7,778 nucleotides of DNA from an uncultured Lachnospiraceae bacterium (GTDB taxonomy: Bacteria > Bacillota > Clostridia > Lachnospirales > Lachnospiraceae), in the NCBI GenBank assembly GCA_902782715.1, contig CACZOG010000116.1:1-7778 (forward strand), in the 5' to 3' direction. Each line of letters opens with the position of its first letter. The stretch's first letter is position 1. Shown here piece after piece: positions 1 through 7,356 of the stretch. The notes under the pieces are model-generated. The model ran no database searches and was not told the DNA's origin. It saw only the letters and a program-made list of their open reading frames with translations. The translations under genes and the position numbers were made by a program.

Positions 1-290
1 TCCGCCGTGTTCTCAGCCTTTAAGAAATCCAGAACCGTATCGCTTAATTTATCCCTTGTCGCACTAACGCAGCCCGCGGGTTTGTTAAACATATAATATC
101 GGTATTTCTCAAATACAACCGGCTTCGAATCAAGGGTTACTTCATCGGAATCGGGATCGATCTTGTCTTCGGCGCCCGAAGCGGTCGTACCGTTAACTTT
201 TACCCTTCCCGCTTTGATCATTTCCTTGACTTTTGTTCTTGATTCACCGGTTGTGTTGGCAAGATATTTATCCAGTCTTATCCTGTTCAT
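1..290 (-). CDS. rsuA: RsuA-family 16S rRNA pseudouridine synthase (N-terminal part; gene runs off the left edge)
   Basis: Only the first 96 codons are in the window. The protein would convert a uridine in 16S rRNA to pseudouridine in the cytoplasm. Residues 1-60 form an S4 RNA-binding domain opening with RLDKYLA and containing the VKEMIKAGRVKVNG turn. This is followed by the start of the catalytic domain with YYMFNKPAGCVSATRD (about 72-87), which matches the NKP.G..S(A/S)T.D block of the RsuA/RluB/RluE/RluF branch rather than RluA. The catalytic Asp motif (GRLD) lies outside the window, so activity cannot be judged. The ATG at 290-288 follows an AAGGTGAG ribosome site. The first 23 bp overlap the end of the upstream EAL gene, which suggests translational coupling within one transcript. 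The family call is firm; RsuA rather than another branch member is a best guess. Confidence 0.85.
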   Translation of the reverse strand, partial: MNRIRLDKYLANTTGESRTKVKEMIKAGRVKVNGTTASGAEDKIDPDSDEVTLDSKPVVFEKYRYYMFNKPAGCVSATRDKLSDTVLDFLKAENTA

Positions 291-2988
291 TTCTCACCTT
301 TTCCACCTGATCGTATATTTCCTTGGGCAGTGAATCCAGAGGTTCGGGTTTGGGCTTGGCCGTATAGAATCCCTGAATGTAATCGACTCCCGCCTGAGCA
401 ACGGTACGGAGTTCTTCCTGTGTTTCGACACCCTCGCCTACAACACGCATATCGTTAAGTCTCGCAAATTCAATGATATTGCTGATAAACAGCTGCTTGT
501 TGGAATCCTTGTAAATATCCTTTATAAGGAAACGGTCTATCTTAACAATATTCGGAGTGTATCTTAAAAGATTCTGGATATTGCTCTGTCCCGAGCCGTA
601 ATCGTCAACGGCAAGCTGACCGTTCATCTCATCCACGGTAAGTGTCTTTATCTTGAAAAGTTCGTTGTCCGAGATCGAATTCTGTTCGGTGATCTCGAAT
701 ACACAGTACTGGATGTAGCCTTTGTATTTCTTGGTAAACACCTTAAAGTCGGCATCGTTTAGGAAATGTCCGGGAATACTGTTTATGAAGATCCTTCTTC
801 CCTTGAACTTCTCGAAATGCTCTACAAAATAATCCATGATTCCGAAAAGCGTCATTTTCTCGAGTTCGTAAAGTTTCTTGTATTTTGCGGCAGTCTGCAA
901 AAGAACAAGCGGAGCCACATCAACGCCTCCGGACGTTCTCATTAAAGCTTCATATGCATAGATCTCGCCGCTTGCGACATCGACTATCGGCTGGAAATAA
1001 TATGTCAAAAGATTCTTGTTGAGTACCAGCATGAGATCATCGTAATGATCCTTGGAATCATCAGCGATAGCATCTTCGATGTAACTCTTTCTCTTGTCCT
1101 TTAGAATATTAAGATACAATTCTCCGTACGCAAGTCTCATCATCGAACGAAGATCCGACTCCCAGCCTTTAGCCGATAAAGTAAAGCCGAAATTCATTTC
1201 AAAACTGTAATCTTTGAAATGAACCGCATTGTAATTCTCCACTGCGCTTAAAAGAGTATTAAGCTCATTGTTCATGATGGTCTCGGCAGAAACGGGATCG
1301 TCAAGATCGCCCGTGTAATCCACTAAAACAAACTCATCATCTGCAGTACGTGCAATGAATTTCTTTCTGCCCGTATTTCTTGAAAATACGCTTGCAACAA
1401 GATTTACCGCTTCTTCGATCTCGCCTACGCCGAAATTCTCGTAGATGTATTTGTATCTGTCGAGTTTAAAGATCGCCATGGCAACGGCAGTCTCGTGATT
1501 TTCTTTCTTGGATGAGAACTCTTCGAACCATTTTTCGAGGCCTTTAAGGTTTGCTATCTGTGTCATCTGATCAAGGAATGCCGCCTGCTCGAGTTCCATC
1601 TGCATTCCCTTCTGGATCATTCTGGTATAAACGGTTCCGAAGGAAAGATTGAGTGCTCTCGACATTCTGTTGACACGGTTTGCCATGAATTCGATATTAT
1701 CGGTTTTATAAAAATACAGACCGTACTGATAGTCCTCAACGTAAAGAGCATTAACGACAAATACTGTATTGTCTTCTATCCAGTCGAGTGCATTCGGAAC
1801 GATCATCTTAAGGTCATCTTCCATAAGACCGAATTCCTCATCACTCTCCGAAGAAAGGATCACGTACTCATTCGAATAATCGATGTCGAGATTGCTCTTA
1901 TACATAATGTTAAGAGATTCAAAAAGCATAGATTTAATGCATAAGTACGATTTATCACCAAGGTTGTAATCAACCAGCGCTTCAAGCATTTCGGGAACGT
2001 TCTCACACATTAAGAACTTGTCGGCGCCCGCAAAAACATCGGATTCATGCGATGAGAATTCTCTGTTGATCCTCATGCACTCTGCCATCTTGCGTCTGTA
2101 ATCGCTGAAATCTTCTTCCGAAGGACAGCCGCAGGATTCATTATAGATAACCCTGTACGGAACCTTAATGATTCTTCTTTCCGCAATGTTATCAAAAATC
2201 TCATCGAGAAGATTTGCGCAGGCAGATGCCTCCCCCTCGATATTTCTTCTGATTGTGGTTATGTTCGGAACAAAATATTTGCCTTCTTCAATACCGTCAA
2301 ATCCGGTAACGATAACATCCTTGGGAACAGAATAATTCAGTTCGGCAAGTCTTCTGCATACCGCCATTGCCATGATGTCACTTGCACAGATAATGGCTTC
2401 GGGCGGTCTCTTTTTTAGTCTTAAAAGAAGATTAAGTTTTTCGATGGTCATGGTGTCTTTGAATTCACCATACGCAACCATGGAATCATCAAAAGTAATG
2501 TTCTCGTCTCCGAGAGCTCTTTTAAAGCATGCCAGTCTGTCCAGAGTGTCCGGATCCCATCTGTATCCGCCCATGAAGAACACATCCCTGGCTTTATGAT
2601 CCTTGATGACATGTCTGATAAGATTCCTGTAGGAAGTTTTATAATCGTCGCTTACACAATAACATCCCTCGTTTTCGGAATTGATTAAAATCACGGGGAC
2701 ATTGTTTTCTGCAGCTTTTGAAATCAGTTCCGCGCCCGTCTGTTTATTTACAAGACCTCTGTCAAAAATGATCAGACAGTCAAGAATATCAAATCTTATG
2801 GAATTGTAAACAGAAGATGCGCCGACATCATATATACTGCCGTCGTACACGCTTAAAAGACTGTTAAACACAATGATCTTACAGTCTTTTGAAGCAATCT
2901 CGGCATTAAGCCTTTCAATAAAATCGGATTTGAATCCTTTATGAACGGCCGAAATGCAAACTCCTACGATTCTCTTGTTTCCTATCAT
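268..2988 (-). CDS. LacI-type sensor / degenerate GGDEF / EAL protein, probable ligand-controlled c-di-GMP phosphodiesterase
   Basis: 906 residues with no signal peptide or membrane segment, so probably cytoplasmic. Residues 5-285 resemble the periplasmic-binding-protein-like sensor of LacI/GalR regulators (CASDIMA at 202-208, VPKDVIVTGFD at 221-231, PNITTIRR at 241-248) but there is no helix-turn-helix in front. A Cys-rich ESCGC (284-288) closes it. Residues 290-465 are an unassigned mixed alpha/beta region, possibly GAF-like. The GGDEF domain (about 470-635) is degenerate: GGDEF reads ADDEF (549-553), the metal Asp aligns with Lys508, the guanine-binding Asn with Tyr516, and no RxxD inhibitory site is seen. 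The EAL domain (about 650-885) keeps E680, N736, E765, E768, D795, D796, K816, E852 and Q872, so hydrolysis of c-di-GMP to pGpG is expected. It starts 32 bp after glnA, with GGAGA about 10 nt before the ATG. The ligand is unknown; a sugar is the usual guess for this fold. Confidence 0.9.
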   Translation of the reverse strand: MIGNKRIVGVCISAVHKGFKSDFIERLNAEIASKDCKIIVFNSLLSVYDGSIYDVGASSVYNSIRFDILDCLIIFDRGLVNKQTGAELISKAAENNVPVILINSENEGCYCVSDDYKTSYRNLIRHVIKDHKARDVFFMGGYRWDPDTLDRLACFKRALGDENITFDDSMVAYGEFKDTMTIEKLNLLLRLKKRPPEAIICASDIMAMAVCRRLAELNYSVPKDVIVTGFDGIEEGKYFVPNITTIRRNIEGEASACANLLDEIFDNIAERRIIKVPYRVIYNESCGCPSEEDFSDYRRKMAECMRINREFSSHESDVFAGADKFLMCENVPEMLEALVDYNLGDKSYLCIKSMLFESLNIMYKSNLDIDYSNEYVILSSESDEEFGLMEDDLKMIVPNALDWIEDNTVFVVNALYVEDYQYGLYFYKTDNIEFMANRVNRMSRALNLSFGTVYTRMIQKGMQMELEQAAFLDQMTQIANLKGLEKWFEEFSSKKENHETAVAMAIFKLDRYKYIYENFGVGEIEEAVNLVASVFSRNTGRKKFIARTADDEFVLVDYTGDLDDPVSAETIMNNELNTLLSAVENYNAVHFKDYSFEMNFGFTLSAKGWESDLRSMMRLAYGELYLNILKDKRKSYIEDAIADDSKDHYDDLMLVLNKNLLTYYFQPIVDVASGEIYAYEALMRTSGGVDVAPLVLLQTAAKYKKLYELEKMTLFGIMDYFVEHFEKFKGRRIFINSIPGHFLNDADFKVFTKKYKGYIQYCVFEITEQNSISDNELFKIKTLTVDEMNGQLAVDDYGSGQSNIQNLLRYTPNIVKIDRFLIKDIYKDSNKQLFISNIIEFARLNDMRVVGEGVETQEELRTVAQAGVDYIQGFYTAKPKPEPLDSLPKEIYDQVEKVRNEQDKTG

Positions 2989-2998
2989 TTCTTAAATC

Positions 2999-3015
2999 TC
3001 CGAAAAAAGTTCGGA
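2999..3015 (-). promoter_or_regulatory. Small stem-loop between glnA and the EAL gene, touching the ribosome site
   Basis: A perfect 6-bp inverted repeat (TCCGAA ... TTCGGA, 5-nt loop) lies in the 32-bp gap between the glnA stop and the EAL start. On the minus-strand transcript its 3' arm ends in CGGA, which overlaps the GGAGA ribosome site of the EAL gene. Folding could therefore lower translation of that gene relative to glnA. There is no U-run after it, so it does not look like an intrinsic terminator. The role is inferred; only the repeat itself is seen. Confidence 0.4.
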
Positions 3016-3020
3016 TTTGT

Positions 3021-4445
3021 TTACACGTTGTAATACAAATCAAATTCAGCGGGATGAGGAATCTTGCTGATACCCGCACATTCCGCACGTTTCGTTTTAA
3101 TGAAATTATCTATAAGCTCGCCCGGGAATACATCGCCTGCCTTAAGATAATCATTATCTTTCTCGAGTGCATTCAGTGCCTCTTCCAAAGTAGTGGGAAG
3201 ACCTGTAAGCTTAGCCTTCTCCTCTTCCGGAAGATTGAAAAGATTGCAGTCGTAAGGTCCCCATCCGTTTGCATGAGGATCGATCTTGTTAAGAACACCG
3301 TCAATGCCGGCCATAAGGATTGCGGCATATGCAAAATAAGGATTGCATGTTGCATCGGGATTTCTTAATTCAAATCTTCTTAACTCGGGAGACTTTGCAT
3401 ATGCGGGGATTCTTATAACCGCACTTCTGTTGGAAGTTGCATAACCCACCGTTACGGGTGCTTCGAATCCGGGTGTGAGTCTCTTGAATGAGTTGGTCGA
3501 AGGATTTGTGATAGCACACAATGAAGCGATATGTTTAAGTATTCCGCCCATAAAGAAATGTGCGGTTTCGCTTAAATGCGAATAGCCGTTATCATCCGAG
3601 AATACAGGCTGTCCGTCCTTTAAAAGAAGCATGTGCACATGCATTCCGCTTCCTGCCTCGCCGTATACGGGTTTGGGCATAAAAGTTGCCGTCAGTCCGT
3701 ATTCGGAAGCCACATTCCTGATGATGTATTTGATCAGTACCGTGGCATCGGCCATCTTTGAAAGCTCTCCGAGTTTGGGTTCGATCTCAAACTGTCCCGC
3801 AGCACCTACTTCGGGATGATGGTATTTAACGGGAATACCTGCTTTTTCGATCTCAAGAACCATTTTGCTTCTTGCTTCAAAAGATGTATCCTGAGGCTTG
3901 GAAATGTGATAAGCCTTCTGTTCTCTGATAATGTTTCCCTGTCCCTGATATGCAGTGTTCCAGGAAGCCTGTGCCATGTCGATGCCGTATCCTACGGCAT
4001 TGTGACTTACTTCCCATTCAACTTCATCGAAAAGATAGAATTCGAACTCGGGAAGGATCTTCATTGTGTCTGCGATACCGGTACTCTTTAAGTACTCGAT
4101 GGACGCATTGATTATGTTTCTGGGATATTGCTTAAGAGGTCTGTTGTTCGGATAATCGATTATCATCGCATTACCCGTCATGGATAGAGTAGGAATCTCA
4201 CAGAAAGGATCGATAAAAGCAGTATCCGGATCCGGAATAAATACCATGTCGGATTTTTCAACAACCGCATATCCGTAATTGGATGCATCAAATCCTATTC
4301 CGTTAACCATAATGCTTTCATCAAAACTCGTGGCGGGGATCGTTACATGTCTGTAACTTCCGTTGATATCCACCATTTTGAAATCGACCATCTGAATGTC
4401 GTTTTCGTTGATCATGTCAATAATGTCTTTGACAGTCTTGCCCAT
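3021..4445 (-). CDS. glnA: Type I glutamine synthetase (glutamate-ammonia ligase)
   Basis: 474 residues. Makes glutamine from glutamate, ammonia and ATP as a cytoplasmic dodecamer. The beta-grasp domain (about 15-100) contains FDASN (52-56), carrying the Asp that corresponds to the ammonium-site Asp50 of enterobacterial GS. Metal and substrate ligands are visible: E133 and E135 (PEFEF), E212 and E220 (PEVGAAGQFE), H269 (GSGMHVH), R322 and flap E328 (KRLTPGFEAP), R340 (NRSA.IRIP), E359 and R361. The C-terminus HPAEFDLYYNV and the overall length are like GSI-beta enzymes (about 470 residues), not the shorter GSI-alpha type. The adenylylation loop reads NLFNLPEEE, with Phe403 where Tyr397 would be, so control by adenylylation is not expected. 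Asn264 of the GDNGSGMH loop is Ala here (GEAGSGMH). The start is supported by GGGAGGT 5 nt before the ATG. A promoter lies directly upstream, and the EAL gene follows in the same direction. Confidence 0.96.
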   Translation of the reverse strand: MGKTVKDIIDMINENDIQMVDFKMVDINGSYRHVTIPATSFDESIMVNGIGFDASNYGYAVVEKSDMVFIPDPDTAFIDPFCEIPTLSMTGNAMIIDYPNNRPLKQYPRNIINASIEYLKSTGIADTMKILPEFEFYLFDEVEWEVSHNAVGYGIDMAQASWNTAYQGQGNIIREQKAYHISKPQDTSFEARSKMVLEIEKAGIPVKYHHPEVGAAGQFEIEPKLGELSKMADATVLIKYIIRNVASEYGLTATFMPKPVYGEAGSGMHVHMLLLKDGQPVFSDDNGYSHLSETAHFFMGGILKHIASLCAITNPSTNSFKRLTPGFEAPVTVGYATSNRSAVIRIPAYAKSPELRRFELRNPDATCNPYFAYAAILMAGIDGVLNKIDPHANGWGPYDCNLFNLPEEEKAKLTGLPTTLEEALNALEKDNDYLKAGDVFPGELIDNFIKTKRAECAGISKIPHPAEFDLYYNV

Positions 4446-4450
4446 TAGTA

Positions 4451-4457
4451 ACCTCCC
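4451..4457 (-). promoter_or_regulatory. Strong ribosome binding site of glnA
   Basis: GGGAGGT on the minus strand, 5 nt before the ATG at 4445. It fixes the glnA start and predicts efficient translation. Confidence 0.8.
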
Positions 4458-4484
4458 ATAATAATTATAAAATCATCCTTTTTA

Positions 4485-4511
4485 ATATTACCATATTTAT
4501 GCATATTTCAA
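4485..4511 (-). promoter_or_regulatory. Probable glnA promoter with extended -10
   Basis: On the minus strand TAATAT (4490-4485) is preceded by TGG (4493-4491), giving an extended -10. TTGAAA (4511-4506) lies 15 bp upstream as a -35, a slightly short spacer that the extended -10 could offset. The predicted transcript start is near 4478, leaving a leader of about 33 nt that holds the strong ribosome site. It sits in the 91-bp gap after the tocopherol-cyclase-like gene, so glnA can be transcribed separately from its upstream neighbours. No GlnR-like TGTNA-N7-TNACA site was seen. Confidence 0.55.
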
Positions 4512-4524
4512 AACAGAAATTTGC
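4501..4524 (-). repeat. Imperfect 24-bp inverted repeat over the glnA -35 region
   Basis: Arms GCAAATTTC and GAAATATGC (minus strand) pair at 8 of 9 positions around a 6-nt centre. The left half of the glnA -35 hexamer falls within it. The position fits an operator for a dimeric regulator of glnA. AT-richness makes a chance repeat possible, and the arms match no operator I can name. Confidence 0.35.
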
Positions 4525-4536
4525 AATCATCAATAT

Positions 4537-5667
4537 TTAAGATCCGGCGTACTCTCCGTACTCGCATCCTACATTTTCGGCCTCTATAAGATCGACGAGC
4601 TGAAGCCCTTCTCTCTTCTTCTCGTAAACCTTTATAAGCGCCTTTCCGGTTCCTCCGTTCCATAATCTGTCATGCTTTTTCGAGCCGTCGGGAGCAACGT
4701 AATTGACCAGTATCATTTCTTTCTTCGGGCAGATCACATTTATCTGTGTTAAGCTCTTACGATTCTCAAGCCATACCTTCCAGTAAACCTTATCCTCTGT
4801 CTCCCATGACGAAAATCTCTGTCTGGCACCCGTCCAGATCTTGGAGAAATTGTAATCATACTCCTTGCCTTCCAGGAAAAGACCGCCGAGAAGCTTTCCG
4901 TCCAGAGCAATTCCGAATACTCTCGGTCTTCCTCCGCCTATATCGAATACACTGTTATCAAGTTTCTGGTTACGAACCCTGCTGTACAGTTTATCGGACG
5001 AAAGCCAGAGCCACGGTGAAGTGAAATCCCTTCCCCAGTTCTTGTCTGCATAGCCGTAACACTTGTTCGGAACAACGTTGTAAACCGTTCCGTTATACTT
5101 AACCCATCCGGAATACTGAGTCTTCATTCCTTCCGCATGCCAGTACATGTCGAATGCCTGAAGGTTTCTCATGATCCCGCCTGCTCCGTATCCGACATTA
5201 TATGCAATCTGTTTTTCTATATTCAGTTTCCATTCCATCTCGCCGGCATCGGACATCCATTCGGGATGTCTTGCGGCGCCTTCCTTAGAGATCTTAATGA
5301 TCCCGCATGTTTCCTTTTCGCTTAAGAAACAGTTACCCGCCTTAATGATAAAAGGAGTCTTGGGCTTTATTATCACCTTTTTGACACCGTAAAATCTGTT
5401 AAGCTCGGCATGGTCTTCTCCCCATGCGCCTGCCTTGATCATTACGTACGAAGGCTTGTCGTTTCTTTTGCCCTGAGTCTGTCCGAAGACGGGATATTTC
5501 TTTCCGTATTTGGGATTGATAACAAAGAATTCGATAAAAAAAGACTTCTCTTCGCCTGTCTTGGAATTGATTCCGGTGAATGAATGCCACCACCAGTCAT
5601 ACCCCTTTCTGGCAAAAGATTTATCGAGCATGAATCGGTCTCTTTTTTCATCATGAATATTGAACAT
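4537..5667 (-). CDS. Tocopherol cyclase-like (VTE1-type, lipocalin-like) protein
   Basis: 376 residues from the ATG at 5667. The sequence resembles the tocopherol-cyclase family: an N-terminal YDWWWHSFTG block (about 23-32) with FFIEFFVINP shortly after (43-52), and a central block with EGMKTQYSGWV (179-189) and GYADKNWGRDF (205-215) followed by PWLWLSS. In plants and cyanobacteria the family closes the chromanol ring of vitamin E. An anaerobic Firmicute is not expected to make tocopherols, so the bacterial substrate is unknown, and a lipid-binding or carbohydrate-related role is equally possible. No signal peptide or membrane helix is seen, so it is probably cytoplasmic. An upstream in-frame TTG at 5685 is not the start, because the GGGGGGTG ribosome site lies between that TTG and the ATG. 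It has its own promoter and appears monocistronic, ending just before the glnA promoter. The family call is fairly sure, the function is not. Confidence 0.75.
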   Translation of the reverse strand: MFNIHDEKRDRFMLDKSFARKGYDWWWHSFTGINSKTGEEKSFFIEFFVINPKYGKKYPVFGQTQGKRNDKPSYVMIKAGAWGEDHAELNRFYGVKKVIIKPKTPFIIKAGNCFLSEKETCGIIKISKEGAARHPEWMSDAGEMEWKLNIEKQIAYNVGYGAGGIMRNLQAFDMYWHAEGMKTQYSGWVKYNGTVYNVVPNKCYGYADKNWGRDFTSPWLWLSSDKLYSRVRNQKLDNSVFDIGGGRPRVFGIALDGKLLGGLFLEGKEYDYNFSKIWTGARQRFSSWETEDKVYWKVWLENRKSLTQINVICPKKEMILVNYVAPDGSKKHDRLWNGGTGKALIKVYEKKREGLQLVDLIEAENVGCEYGEYAGS

Positions 5668-5672
5668 AAAAA

Positions 5673-5700
5673 CACCCCCCAACAACTTTTTATTATACCA
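5673..5700 (-). promoter_or_regulatory. Extended -10 promoter and G-rich ribosome site of the tocopherol cyclase-like gene
   Basis: On the minus strand a perfect TATAAT (5697-5692) is preceded by TGG (5700-5698), an extended -10. The matching -35 (about TGTTTT, 17 bp upstream) is weak. Transcription should start near 5685. The leader of about 18 nt carries GGGGGGTG (5680-5673), 5 nt before the ATG at 5667. This site decides the start codon. Confidence 0.65.
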
Positions 5701-5756
5701 CTTTTCGGTAAATAAAAACAGATGCGGGGAGTGTATGGAATCAACAATTTTTCTTA

Positions 5757-7010
5757 TCAGATTTCGTCAAAAACCTTAAAAATAATAAATTTAAGATAAT
5801 ACGATTCGTCTGCCGCCCAGAGAATGGGATGATCCGGTGCCTGGGTTCTGAATTCAACCTGTACGAGTCTTTTGTGCACGCTCTTTGCAGCCTGTGATAT
5901 CGTCTGTTTGAAAAGTTCCTCGGTCATGAAATGAGAACAGGAGCAGGTCGCAAGATATCCGCCGTTACGTACGAGCTTCATTCCTTTCATGTTGATCTCC
6001 CTGTAGCCCCTGAGCGCATTCTTCGTAGCCTCTCTGGATTTGGTAAATGCGGGAGGATCGAGAATGACAATATCGTATCTCTCTCCTGCAGTATAAAGCC
6101 TCGGAAGTTCGTCCAAAACGTTGGCGCATCTGAACTTCGCTTTTGTCTCAAGTCCGTTTTTGAGAGCATTGTCAGCAGCCTGTGATACGGCGAATTCCGA
6201 TATGTCAAGACCTGTCACATCGGTTGCTCCGGCTTTGGCGCAGTTTAGCGCAAATGTTCCCATATGCGTAAAACAGTCGAGAACTTTAAGGCTTCCTTTA
6301 CCGTCCAGATTATCGGACAGGTTAAGTGCACCTTTACAGAGTCTCTGCATGGCAAGACGGTTATATTTCTGATCAAGGAAGAATCCCGTCTTCTGACCGT
6401 TTACGACATCTACAGTATATCTGATACCGTTTTCTTTTATTTCAACATTGGTATCAAACTCATCGCCGATAAAACCTTTGTGAAGGAACATTCCTTCCTT
6501 TTTTCTGACAGGCGCATCGGAACGTTCGTATACACCTTTTATGTTAATGCCGTCTTCGCGAAGTACATCTTTTAATTCTTCAATTATCGTCTCTTTCATC
6601 TTATCGATTCCGAGAGCCAGAGATTCTACAACCAGAACATCGTTATATTTATCGATCACAAGTCCCGGAAGATGATCCGCTTCCGCAAAGCATAACCTTA
6701 AAGAATCCGAATCGGCGAAAGCTTCGTTCATTACCGCTTTCCTGTATTCCCAGGCATCTTTGACCCGTTCTCTTAAGAAAGCCCTGTCGATCTCAGCTTC
6801 CGGATTTCTCGTCATTACCCTGATCCTTATCTTCGAATTGGAATTAATGAATCCCTGTCCAAGGAAATTCCCGTCATTATCTTTTACGGTAACGATATCC
6901 CCGTCTTCGAAATGTCCGAGAATGCTTTCGACTTCATTGTCAAAGATCCACGCTCCGCCGGCTTTTAAGTTTCTTCCTTCACCTTTTTTTAACGTAACCT
7001 GAGCACTCAT
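5757..7010 (-). CDS. rlmI: RlmI-like 23S rRNA (cytosine-C5) methyltransferase, PUA plus SAM-MTase domains
   Basis: 417 residues, close to the 396 of E. coli RlmI, which methylates C1962 of 23S rRNA using SAM. The PUA-like RNA-binding domain spans about 1-75 (GGAWIFDNE at 18-26, GQGFIN at 51-56). A linker domain has FAEADHLPGLVIDKY (108-122) and NGQKTGFFLDQ (204-214). The Rossmann methyltransferase has motif I VLDCFTHMGTFAL (243-255), the acidic GLDIS (267-271), motif IV ILDPPAFTKS (316-325) and the Cys motif TCSCS (355-359) holding the catalytic cysteine. An upstream in-frame TTG at 7016 is rejected as start: the AAGGA at 7021-7017 is spaced 6 nt from the ATG at 7010 and would be too close to the TTG. 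It follows the Dabb gene by 13 bp, so the two are almost certainly co-transcribed. I see no disruption. The exact target base is inferred from the family. Confidence 0.9.
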   Translation of the reverse strand: MSAQVTLKKGEGRNLKAGGAWIFDNEVESILGHFEDGDIVTVKDNDGNFLGQGFINSNSKIRIRVMTRNPEAEIDRAFLRERVKDAWEYRKAVMNEAFADSDSLRLCFAEADHLPGLVIDKYNDVLVVESLALGIDKMKETIIEELKDVLREDGINIKGVYERSDAPVRKKEGMFLHKGFIGDEFDTNVEIKENGIRYTVDVVNGQKTGFFLDQKYNRLAMQRLCKGALNLSDNLDGKGSLKVLDCFTHMGTFALNCAKAGATDVTGLDISEFAVSQAADNALKNGLETKAKFRCANVLDELPRLYTAGERYDIVILDPPAFTKSREATKNALRGYREINMKGMKLVRNGGYLATCSCSHFMTEELFKQTISQAAKSVHKRLVQVEFRTQAPDHPILWAADESYYLKFIIFKVFDEI

Positions 7011-7023
7011 AAGCAATCCTTAA

Positions 7024-7326
7024 CTACACTTCGTAATCCAGGCAGCTTCTCTGCTTGGTAAAAGGTCTTACCTTACCGTTTGCAACGGCGAGATGCTCGG
7101 GATGAACGGAATAACCCTTTAAAGCTTCTTCATCTTCAAATGTCGAATCAAGCATCAGATCGGCATTTGAACTTGCAAGGGGATCGATGTTAACCTTGAT
7201 GTCAACGATCCCGGGAACTTTGCCTTTTAATCCCTCAAGACCTTCTTTTATTCCTTTTTTGATATTTTCTTTTTCTTCAGCCGAATACTCGTCTTTAAGA
7301 TTCCATAAAATAACGTGTTTAACCAT
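7024..7326 (-). CDS. Dabb-domain (stress-responsive A/B barrel) protein
   Basis: 100 residues, the usual size of a single ferredoxin-like dimeric alpha/beta barrel domain. VKHVILWNLK at 2-11 carries the conserved His4. The centre has D48 and ADLMLDSTFEDEEALKGY (55-72), and YSVHPEHL (72-79) gives the conserved His-Pro..His, ending in the typical R..LDYE tail. Family members act as small cytoplasmic dimers, some as cyclases or oxygenases, but most bacterial ones have no known function. AAAGGA lies 8 nt before the ATG, and a good promoter lies upstream. It is the first gene of a two-gene unit with the RlmI-like methyltransferase; a functional link is not evident. Confidence 0.88.
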   Translation of the reverse strand: MVKHVILWNLKDEYSAEEKENIKKGIKEGLEGLKGKVPGIVDIKVNIDPLASSNADLMLDSTFEDEEALKGYSVHPEHLAVANGKVRPFTKQRSCLDYEV

Positions 7327-7356
7327 TTTTCTTTTCCTTTCATGAAATTATGCTTA

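Noticed and set aside
2372..2599. Plus-strand 75-codon ORF inside the EAL gene
   Set aside because: It is the antisense shadow of a well-supported domain protein, with no family resemblance and no start signals.
5668..5685. Upstream TTG start adding six residues to the tocopherol cyclase-like protein
   Set aside because: The GGGGGGTG ribosome site lies inside this extension, correctly spaced for the ATG at 5667, and the predicted transcript start is close to the TTG itself.
5686..5756. Search for a terminator after the RlmI-like gene
   Set aside because: A TTTTTATTT run is present on the minus strand, but no stable stem precedes it, so no terminator is called.
7011..7016. Upstream TTG start adding two residues to the RlmI-like protein
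   Set aside because: The AAGGA site immediately abuts this TTG but is well spaced for the ATG at 7010.
7338..7347. Perfect palindrome TTTCATGAAA in the Dabb leader
   Set aside because: It is a short AT-rich palindrome, likely by chance. It touches the ribosome site but has no second copy in the window.
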